From positions 209,593-273,592 of the forward strand of contig CAJNOJ010000136.1 of assembly GCA_905250025.1 (NCBI GenBank): 64,000 nucleotides of DNA. Reading direction: 5' to 3'. The translations under genes were made by a program, and so were the position numbers. The notes below the pieces were generated by a model. That model made no database searches. It was not told where the DNA came from and worked only from the letters and a program-made list of their open reading frames with translations. Of the stretch, positions 54,703 to 64,000 are shown piece by piece; the first letter of the stretch is position 1; each line of letters starts with the position of its first letter. This DNA comes from Adineta ricciae. Its lineage: Eukaryota; Rotifera; Eurotatoria; Adinetida; Adinetidae.

Positions 54703-57700
54703 ATGGCGGATGATGATATTGTTCAATCGATCGTTGTAGGTATAGGGTTCTTGGTGTAGAGACAATTCGATTTTTCTCAACAGTTTGTCAAGAGCAAAGA
54801 CAAATAAACTTCGTTTTCTTTTTCAGCGCTTGGAAGAAGTTCTTTCTCATGATGATCACGACATCGACGACAATCGTTTAGCTCGTCTTAACACTTCACC
54901 CTTGACGCAATCTCACTCGCCACGTAGTACTTCAAATCACAGATCCAATCGCAATCTCATGGCGACATCCAATCCTACTCAACTAGTCGAGGAGAATCGT
55001 TATCTTAACGATGAATTGAATCGTGTGGAGACAATGCTGAATCTTACTCGTGCTGAAAAAGATGAACTGAGTATTCGTTACAATGCCCTCTCCGATCGAG
55101 TAAGAATTTATAAATGAATTTGTTTTATTATTTCAAAAATTTGGTCAAACAAAAATAAAACAATGGCCGTGTCTCTTCACAACTCGAATAAAAACGTTTT
55201 TTTCCAAACAATAGAATGTTTTTTTTTTATTAAAAGAATGAAGAGATTTGAATTCATTGGAGTTTGCGTTTCATTTAGCTCGAACAAGCATTACGGGCGC
55301 AAGGTGTAGACATCGGAGCAGAAATGATGAGCAGCGACTCCGAACAACACATTCTGGTTCAACAGAATATTGAATTGAGACGAAAGCTTGAAGAGGAACA
55401 TCAGAATTACAAACGAAAACTATCGAACTATCAAGAAGGACAACTGAAACAAGCGGAATTAGTGCAAAAACTTCAACAAAAAGTAAATCAAACGATGATC
55501 ATCCGTAACTTTCAAATTCCTTCTTTCGCAGGTTTTGCAATATAAAAGTCGATGTACGGAATTAGAATTACTGATCGAACAGCACCAAGCCGACATGGAT
55601 CGCCTTCGACAAACAGTAAGTATCAATATTTACATAAAGAAAAACTTTCTTCTATTCATCTGTAACTAGACAACTAGTCAACGTCCATCATCGCGAACAA
55701 CAACAATAAATTATGAATCTCACACAATAGAAAACGAAGAAGACCAAGATATGACAACAATGACACTTGAAAGTGAAAAGCAAAAGTAAGTGATATTGGT
55801 TTTATATTTGAAGAAAAAAAAAGGAAATGAGATTTTGAAATCTTGTTGTCAATTAGCAATGCTAAATTGTTGACGAGACAAAGAGAAGACCAACGTGATT
55901 TTGTGGTTTAGCATGATTTGCTATTTAATACTCACCGTTGGCCTTGATAGCAGCTTCTAAAACACTGAAGATGATGTTTGATTGACGGAATTTCTTTTGA
56001 TATTGTAGAAGTATCAATTTGACCCAATTGAACACAGTCTTACGAGATCAGATCGATCAAGCTCATTTAGCTAATCAACAATTGAGTGAAGAACTACGTC
56101 GAGTCACCGTTGAATTGAATCAAGTTCGTGACGAATATACTCAAAAAACACGCGATTGGAAAGAAGAAGAACGGGTTTGTTCGCCGTGCAAATTCATTAT
56201 CCTTTCATAAATTGAACGTCTCTTCAGGTTTTCAACCAATATTACAATAAAGAACATAACTTGATGTACGAGTTATGGCGTGATATCGTTTCGTTTCGTA
56301 AACAATTCACTGAATTAAAAGGCACAACTGAACGTGATTTGATGCGTGTTCGCAATGATCTTGCTCAAACGGGCCGTTCGTTAACAAGTGCTTGTTTCGG
56401 GTTCTTGACAACCTCGAAAGCAGCTGAAACTCAGGGACAGGTTAGATTGAGTTGTAGAATGTTTCTTCATTTCGTTTCACAATCCGATATATTTCAACAG
56501 GCGGCCATAGAACGCGAACGCAATGATCGCACAAATCTAGAAAGTCAAATTCGTGAAAAATCACGCGAAATTGCTGACTTGAAACAAAAGTATGTCTGAC
56601 TTGTTCTTTTAACTCGATGAATCATCTGATTATCTTCGAATAATTTAGATCACAAGATTTAGCGGAATTGAATGAAAAACTACGCCTTCAATTAGCAGAA
56701 AAAGATGGCACTATCAATACTCTAGCACGTGCTAAACAAACACATCAACAAGCAACGGTTTGTCTCGTTTCTCCTATCGAAATTCCGATCGAAAGAAAGA
56801 AGCTTGTTAAGTTCGCGTAATCTTGCATGAAAACCTTAGAAAATCTCCTTCTCAATAAAGTTACAACAAACTAGTCAATATGTAAAAGAAATCTCGTCCT
56901 TGATTAGTACTTAGCTTAGGACACTTTTTTCCATCTGCTACTTAACCTGAATCGCAATTCGTAACATCGAGAGCAGAAGAAGAAAAAAAAACTTGTCTGA
57001 AGTAATGTTCGAACAAGACGACGATAAGTCAAATAATTGTGACATTCGTTGATTTCATTAATTCTGTACATTAAAATCACTCTTTGATTTACATAATCAA
57101 TAACTGCGGATGACTGTTAAACAATTTAAGTACTGCCTGCATTATATAATGAGTTCTTATCATCGATAGAACGCTTCAGGCAAGAGGGTGACTGTGTGTG
57201 TGTGTGTGCTCGGCCTGATATTTCATCTAAGAGAGAATATGGTTTTGTTATTTATTCGTTTGTTTAGCAAACCGATCGGTTCGTTCTTTAGTTAAATAGA
57301 AAGGTTATTTAAGAAAACTGATCAATGATATACATAGTTTTTCAAATCTTGTTGAATGTTAATTATAAAATAGAATTTTTTACGGTATTTAAAGTGGTTT
57401 TTATTGTCTAAATGATTGTTGTTTTATAACTTATGGCTTGAATAAGAAAAATACATGTGATTTCAATTGCTTCTCATTATGACTAGACTAACATACAATC
57501 TTGTAAGTTGGACTATTACCATATATAAAGCAATCATTGAGATACCTTATAATATCGATACAATGTAGAAGAATAAACTTCAGAGTGAAGGAAGAACATT
57601 TTCTGCAAACTTCCGAACGTATTCCGATGAAATTTGACGTGTCGAGCAGTTCATTTTTCGTTTCTTGCCAATGCCAATGTTTCGATGGCTAATTGTTTGA

Positions 57701-60700
57701 TTTCAAACTTGATTTTCAGAATCAACAAACGACGCTTTTGTTGAAACAGAAGAGGCAAACGTTCGGCTTGAGAATTTCGAGCAGTACAAAATGACTTTCA
57801 CATGCTCGATTGAAATTTTGCAGCGCATTTTTTCGAATTCATAGTCGTCACAACTCAAAAACAACATTTCATTACCAGAAGAAAGAATTGATTGTGTCTA
57901 CTGGAGAAGTTTTTCTTCAGCTTCTCTGCTGTTTTGTTTATTGACTGCGCAGTATTCTTTACTAATCTACATATCAGTCAATTTAAATCACTGGAGAAAC
58001 GATTGATCGCGAGAAGAGAAGAAAAAATCGAGAATAGAGACTGACAGAGAGAAAAAAGAAGGTATTTTGATCAGAGAAACCTCCTAATATATTACATAGC
58101 AGAGGACGCGATTATTTACTCTGCGGCATTAGTGACGACTGTGCTGGAAAGAAAATCAAACAACAACTGGTAGCATTAGTTGTCGATCTGTGATTGTTTG
58201 CGGCTGATTCCCCGTAAAGATGTTGCAACGTAGTGCGGTTGCGAAGGTGAGTGTATAATCTATACACAACTCAATCTATTTATCTTTTTTCCTCTCTCAC
58301 TGCCTCATTTACCTTGTAATCAAATCTTTTTTTTTATTGTTTCCTCACCGTTTATTCATTTAATCTTTTGATAGTCGGTTTTAAACGATGTAAAAATCGA
58401 TTAAGTACATCGTGCTTAATCGGAATTCTATGACGACTCTGACTACCGGTCTTGATCGGTACCGATTTTCTGAAAATACGGTAACGAAACACATGAACGA
58501 ATAAAAGAGTGAAATAGACAATCACTATGGCGAATGACAAGAAAATGAATGGAACTTGATACTGATTCAATGTGGAGTTGTCCGATTCGCCCTTAGTGGT
58601 CACTAAGTAGAGAAGAGATATAAATAGTACCGAGAGTTGCTTCATCATTAGTATTAGCACTTGAAAAATTTGATAGCAATATTGTCAGACACTTGTAATT
58701 GAAGAATAACACCGACGAACGCCGCCTGCCAACGATCTCATCTTGCTCATTAGAAGCAACAGTACGAACAACATAAGTTAAAATCGAATCTGTGTTTAAA
58801 ACCGCAGACTGACAACTGTGCTTGTTGTTAGAAACCAACTAGACCTTTGAAGAGCAAAAGTTGTTTACAAAACTTGCTCAAATTTCTATTTTGACGGATC
58901 TTCTTCGTCTAATTTGAATGCAACTCTGATAGTTAGTGAGAAAAGTATAAGTAGAAGAATTTGCGAAATGAAATAAGATGCTGGTGGTGATGTTTGATGG
59001 TATTCTTTCTTTTCTTTCTTTTTTTTTGTTAAAACTATTTTATAGAGAGAAAAAAAGAGCAAACGAGTGGGAAAGAAGGGAGACAAAGTAAGTGAGAGAG
59101 AGAGAGGGAGAAAGCGAAGAAAAATTCTCTTCATCGTCGTCATGCCGTGTGCATAAGTACTACCGCCTTCAACATCAATTCTTCTCTTTTCTTCTTCTCG
59201 TGTTTCGTTTTCATTCATTCATCAAAATTGTTGATTTGATTTGCGGTTCTTGTCTGACCACCATCATTATGTATCGACGAACACAGGTATGCAAAAAAAC
59301 TCAATACAAATCTCATCATCAGAGTTCTTTGTATGACTGTTGCGCGTTCGAGTCACAACGGAAATGCGTGGTCAACTATATAAAAGAAAATTACTAGAGA
59401 AACAAGCTAAGCTATTTTGTTCATTGTTCTTGCAAGCACTTCTGAACTTCTTCAAGTTTCTTTTCCTTTCTTTTTCCTCTGTACATTTCTCTGTCAAATG
59501 ACCACATATTGCTATCGGGTTCGTTGATTAATTATGGATCAGAATCGATGAATACCTATATCTAAAGTGCCGTTTTCTTTTCTTCTTTTCTAGGAAAGCT
59601 CTTCTTCGACTCTTGAGACACGTACAAGAGAAATCAATGGTGATACCGAACGACTCCATCAACGTTTACGTGACATAGCACAAGCAGTGCTCAATGATGA
59701 AGATGACCGATATGATGGACATGATGCAGGCAGATCATCGCCTCGACGTTTATCACCTGTTCGAGGTGGTGCCGGTGGCACTGATCGATTCGAATCACCT
59801 GATCGAGGTTACAGTCGGTATGTCATTGAAATTCACGTTTGTTTTACTTACGCGAGAAGATAGACGAAATAAGCATTCCATGTAACACTTTCACATACTC
59901 TAACTATTCGAATTCTCCTTCTTCCTCAAGCTGAAAAAAATGGCAAGAAAGCTTTTAAAATAGAAAGAAGAAGTTGCTCCCAAAGAACCTATTTACAAAT
60001 TACTTTTCTCTTCTTTTCTATTTTTCGTGATCAACGTAGGAGACATTATATTGTTAGTTTTGATTTTGAACAGACATCATCGAACGGTTTCTCGTAGTTA
60101 ATTTAACTGAGAAAAAACGAGCGAGAAGGGTGAGAGAGAATTCGAAACAGAAAAAGTGTGATGTTTTAAAATAAATTTTCTTCAAGGCTTTCTGACGAAA
60201 GAGAAATAGAACAACAAAAATTAAAAGAACCTTGACGAAAATTGTGCTTAAGAAATTGATCTACTTGAAAAAAAAACGGCAATTCATCATATTAGTTTAT
60301 AAAAAAAAAGAGATTTGACTTCCAAGACAAAAGATGAACTTTTGCGTCATTGTTATCTATGTCAGTTGATCTTCTATGAAAACATCAAGGTTACTTTTCC
60401 TTCGATGACGGACATGATAATAACTGTCGGAATGTTGAACTGCATTGTTAAATGAGTTAGAAAGATTAATAGAATTCTTTTCATTGACCTTGAATGAATC
60501 AAGACTTTTTTCTTTTTCTTCTTCGTCACTCTTCATGGTTACATATACAGTTTTAATTTATTAAGAGCGTAATGTTATTTTTAAAAATTTGTTTGTTCAA
60601 TGGCAAATAGTATCCTGATTTGCATCGACATGATCAATATTTCATAAAGTATTTACAATGTAACGTTCAGCTGAGGTTTTCTTTCACCGCTATGAGTAGA

Positions 60701-63700
60701 TTGAGGTGTTCAATTATTTGCTAAAAGGTCCAATATTCTTTCATTGATAAACTAATGACGACTTTTTTTAAAATTTAGTATTCGTTCACCACGATCTCGC
60801 TCACCTCAACGTGCGACTCAAGCCTCTCGACCACATTCCCGTAATGTTTCACCATCGTATGGCGACAGTACATTCAGTGCTGTTCATGCTGCTTTGAACA
60901 AACGTCAAGTCCAGGTACAGCATCTCTCTGCTCCTCTTCGTAGTCACCTTTGTATTAGATCATATATTGTTAACAAACTAAAACTATCAAACTTTTCCTT
61001 CCATCGTCCGTTTAGATTCCACTTCGTTGGAAACCTAATAATTATCTGATCAGAAGAGGAGGAGTACTTTTCTAAACCGACGCACACTAAACAAACTAAA
61101 CTATGTACAATTGAAGTTTTACTCTATTTTTCGCTTTGAATACATTCAGGGGTCCCATATTATTTATTCATTGTCATGCCATGCCTTGCCAATGATTCGG
61201 TTTTTCCTCTAATCTTTGTCTACTACTATGTTTTCCTGTTCTGAAATAGTTTAATAATCAATAAAGACACAACCTTGAGACTTGCAAACAGATCGAATTC
61301 CATTTCCAATATGATTATTTTTGTTAAATATAGGTGCATGATTTACAAACCAAGTTAGATGGGGCACGGGAAGCAAATCAACAATTGAAGGATCAATTGA
61401 ATCAAAGCGATGCTGAACGACGACAATTGGATCAAAAAGCGGCTTCGTATAAACTACAAATCGAGGAGCTACGAAGACAATTTGATGATACCGCGAACGA
61501 ACGTGATCGATCGAAATCAGCGTTGGAAACATCGAATTTTGAACGGACAAATATGGAAAAAATTCGTCTGGTAAATTATTCTCACTCTCTCTCTTTGAGA
61601 TCTTCTTAATGAATTTAACTCTTCCAGACATTGAATTCACAAATCGATTCATTACGTGCTGATTGCGATCGTTTACAACAAGCGAATACGGATATTCAAC
61701 GTCAACGCGATATTCTCGAAGAAGAAAAAGAAGATTTATTCAAAGATAAAATTCGTCAAGTGAAAGAGAACGAACGTTGTATAAAAATCATCGAAAATCT
61801 CGAGAATAAAATCTCGCAATTGAAACAAGATGTCACAGAATTACGCGAGCAATACCACAAAGAAAAACTAGCCAAAGATGTTCTCACACAAGAAAAACTT
61901 GTTCTTTGTAAGTTTGATGATTTTTTTTCCGAAAGATTAGTCATTGGGAAATGTTTAGCTGATGCACTTTCACGATCTGAATCTTATCGCGCTGAAGTCG
62001 AACTCGAGATCAGCAAAGAACGAAGCGAAAGTGCAGCTTTACGAGATCTTCTTTGTAAAGTTCAAGCACTTAACGAAGGTTTGGCTCAGGATAAAATTGA
62101 ATTGAATAAGATCATCCTTTTGGTAAGGCAACGATAGTTTCATTTCGAAATATTTCGCTTTTTTCCTCAAAAATGTAGGTCGAACAAGAAAAGAATGCGA
62201 TTCACAACGAAAAATCTGATGTTGAACTTGACAAATCCACACTCCGACAAGTAATGAACTTCATAGGACTGTATTCGATTCATGAGAATTATTCTTTAGG
62301 AATTGGTCAAAGTTGAACAAGAAAAAATCGATGTGGAGAACGAACGTGATAGTAAGTATTTCGTCTGGAGAAATCCTTCATGTAAACATGTAATCTCTCG
62401 ATTTTAGCCATTCATCATCGCCTTCAATTAACAGAAGTTAGTCGTCAACAAATTGAAGAAGAATTAAGCATTGTTAACAAAGAAAAAGCTGAAATCATCG
62501 AACAATTCCAACATGTAAGATGTGAATTCTTACGAATGTACACATGGAAATTCTTCTGCTCTAGATGACACGATTGAAAAATACATTAGCTGAAGATTTG
62601 ATCGCTGCGAAGAAAGATATCCAACGATTGAGCGATCATAATCTACGGTTGAATAAAGAAAAAGAAGACTTAACGAAAGAACGTGGTAATCTCGTTGTTG
62701 ACTTAACCGGCTCCGAGCGTGACAATCAAACATTGAATTCAGTACGTTCTTTTTTCTTCTAACATTTTCCAAAATGAAAGTTTTCTTTTTTCTTCTAGAC
62801 AATCAGTGCCTTACGTGCTGAGTACGTAGAAAAATCCGAGACAAATCATACATTTGTGTATGTATTTCGTTTCTTCTAGGAAAGAAGCTTTAGAAACCAG
62901 TCTGTACGAAGCGCAAAGTACCGTCAGTCAACTCGAAGTTCGTAAAGAACAATTGGAAGGTGAGAATCAAGAATTACTTCTTCGCAAAGAACAATTACAA
63001 AATGAGATACAACGACTTCATTTGGAATTGAATGGTGAAATTGAGAAATCAGCTCGTACTCGTGATCAATTACAGCAACGATTAACTCAACTCGAACAAG
63101 ATAAAGAATCAGCTATTCGACAACATCATCAAGCTCATGAAGATGATGTTGAACGTATGACACGTGAACGAGAGAAACTTCGTCAGGAACTGGAAGCTGG
63201 TCGAGAAGAAATCATTCGACAACTGTCACGTGAAAAGGATGAATTAATTCAAAAATACGAAAAAGAAAAAGAAGATCTACATTATGAATTGGCGAACATT
63301 GTGACCGAACGTGATCAAGCATTAATCGAAGCAGAAAACGAAAAACAGAAGGTAAATTCATTTTTCTTCCTCATACATGATCATTCGTTTGTCTTCTAGC
63401 TTCTTTCGATTGCCCAATCAGAACGAAATGCCTTAGCGGAAAAACTATCGTTAACGAAAGATGATTTATTACGTTTACAAGTTGAATTCGACAAAGTTCG
63501 ACGTGACGCTGCTTTACGTAACGAACAAGATCGTCAAGTGATTGGCTCTTTACAAGATGAACTGAAGAGATTCCAAGTGAAATTCGAAGATACTGCACTT
63601 GCTAATGATCGTGATATCAAAGCTTTAACTTCTGATATTGAACAATTGCGTCAACAAAAACAATTGCAAACCCATGAGAATTTCGAATTGAAAACTCAAT

Positions 63701-64000
63701 TGAAATTGACTGAAGATAGTCGTGATCAATTAAAACGTGATTTGATAGAAAGTAATCGACGTGTTCGCGAATACGAAGAGAACTTGACTGTTCAACGAAA
63801 AGAAATTCAGGATCTGAAGCGCTACTTACAAGATGAACAACGAGACAAAGAATTAGCATTACGTTCAGGTGACGATCTTCGTACGAAATTGAAGAGTGTC
63901 GAAAATGAGAAGATCGATCTTCGACAATTATTCGAAGAAGCCAAACAACGGATTATCGGTATTGTATACAAGAAAAGCTCCTTTCCAGTAATGAAAAGTG
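54703..64000 (+). CDS. CROCC: Rootletin, ciliary rootlet coiled-coil protein (3' end beyond window)
   Basis: At least 21 exons join in phase: 54703-54735, 54827-55099, 55279-55482, 55532-55615, 55670-55785, 56009-56171, 56228-56440, 56501-56589, 56649-56757, 59594-59817, 60779-60914, 61334-61570, 61628-61907, 61959-62122, 62179-62250, 62300-62351, 62408-62514, 62565-62741, 62799-62821, 62880-63351, 63400 onward. They encode about 1275 residues, nearly all coiled coil. Rootletin hallmarks are in order: RYNALSDRLEQALRAQG, NYKRKLSNYQEGQLKQAELV, LQYKSRCTELE, NKEHNLMYELWRDIVSFRKQ, TERDLMRVRNDLA, RLRDIAQAVLNDEDD, a Ser/Pro/Arg linker (PRRLSPVRGG), AVHAALNKRQVQVHDL, ISALRAEKEALETSLYEAQ. It builds the striated rootlet at the base of cilia, fitting an animal with ciliated organs. 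The first exon codes only 11 residues (MADDDIVQSIV) and is the least certain part. The last exon probably ends near 63953, where a GT donor follows KQRII. Confidence 0.93.
57193..57208. repeat. GT dinucleotide tract
   Basis: Eight GT units inside the large rootletin intron. Confidence 0.85.
58220..58246 (+). other. Candidate alternative first coding exon of rootletin (A)
   Basis: An ATG followed by eight codons (MLQRSAVAK) ends exactly at a strong donor (AAG then GTGAGT). The phase is 0, the same as the next downstream rootletin exon at 59594, so it could start a shorter protein lacking the first nine exons. There is no transcript evidence. Confidence 0.4.
58352..58648 (-). CDS. Small secreted-type single-pass membrane protein, nested in a rootletin intron
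   Basis: A 98-residue frame without introns. It starts MMKQLSVLFISLLYLVTTKG, which has the shape of a cleavable signal peptide, then a short polar stretch with an NST glycosylation site, a clear membrane helix (VPFIFLSFAIVIVYFTLLFV), and a basic cytosolic tail (RYRIFRKSVPIKTG ... HRLKPTIKRL). This is type I membrane topology with positive charges on the inner side, which is unlikely to arise by chance in AT-rich noncoding DNA but not impossible. The family is not recognised. It lies on the strand opposite rootletin. Confidence 0.42.
   Translation of the reverse strand: MMKQLSVLFISLLYLVTTKGESDNSTLNQYQVPFIFLSFAIVIVYFTLLFVHVFRYRIFRKSVPIKTGSQSRHRIPIKHDVLNRFLHRLKPTIKRLNE
59269..59286 (+). other. 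Candidate alternative first coding exon of rootletin (B)
   Basis: ATG plus five codons (MYRRTQ) end in CAG followed by GTATGC, a good donor in phase 0, matching the downstream exon at 59594. Together with candidate A this suggests an internal promoter, but it rests on short sequence only. Confidence 0.35.
59818..60778 (+). other. Rootletin intron (961 bases)
   Basis: AT-rich intron between exons ending SR(Y)-type linker sequence and IRSPRSRSPQRA. No coding or RNA feature is seen. Confidence 0.7.

Larger units (their letters stand above)
56758..59593 (+). other. Large rootletin intron
   Basis: At 2.8 kb this is by far the longest intron in the window, where most are about 50 bases. It contains two candidate first exons on the plus strand (58220-58246 and 59269-59286), a minus-strand small-gene candidate (58352-58648), and a GT run at 57193-57208. 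The rest is AT-rich with no recognised element. Confidence 0.75.

Overview
This window is nuclear DNA of a small-genome animal, most likely a bdelloid rotifer. The support is a set of recognisable metazoan genes (PAR-3, TDP-43, rootletin, Greatwall kinase, WDR26, SDHC, PRMT1), AT-rich sequence, very short GT-AG introns (mostly about 45-65 bases), compact intergenic spacing, and one gene that looks bacterial in origin yet carries animal-type introns. The taxon is an inference; no marker gene is present to prove it. I rebuilt gene models by hand by joining exons in phase, so exon edges are good to about 1-2 bases.

Layout, left to right. 91-1887 (-): a divergent seven-helix receptor. 5308-7683 (-): WDR26/GID7-type WD40 protein. 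9351-12297 (+): GH13 alpha-glucosidase of bacterial type with an added acidic tail. 12916-15259 (+): Greatwall/MASTL kinase. 15563-18985 (+): unrecognised coiled-coil protein with a possible frameshift. 19068-19819 (-): small protein with a threefold tyrosine motif. 20101-20855 (+): EF-hand protein. 23814-26572 (+): protein with three MATH-like domains and a coiled coil. 27435-28746 (-): F-BAR protein. 31958-36004 (+): PAR-3. 39381-40659 (+): PA-TM-RING ubiquitin ligase. 42780-44586 (+): PTB-like, glutamine-rich protein. 44769-45563 (-): SDHC. 46351-47722 (+): TDP-43. 48088-49476 (+): PRMT1. 49738-51359 (+): mitochondrial Obg GTPase. 51445-52519 (-): uracil-DNA glycosylase. 54703 to the window end (+): rootletin, incomplete, with two candidate internal first exons and a small membrane-protein gene nested on the other strand.

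Most genes are unrelated housekeeping or cell-biology genes, as expected in an animal genome. Links worth noting are the tightly packed TDP-43/PRMT1/MTG2 series on one strand (gaps of 365 and 261 bases), with a UG-rich stretch right behind TDP-43 that matches the known RNA target of this protein family; the divergent F-BAR/PAR-3 pair sharing 3.2 kb; and the GH13 gene as the main horizontal-transfer candidate. I saw no transposon, CRISPR array, rRNA or tRNA gene, and no clearly new multi-gene system.
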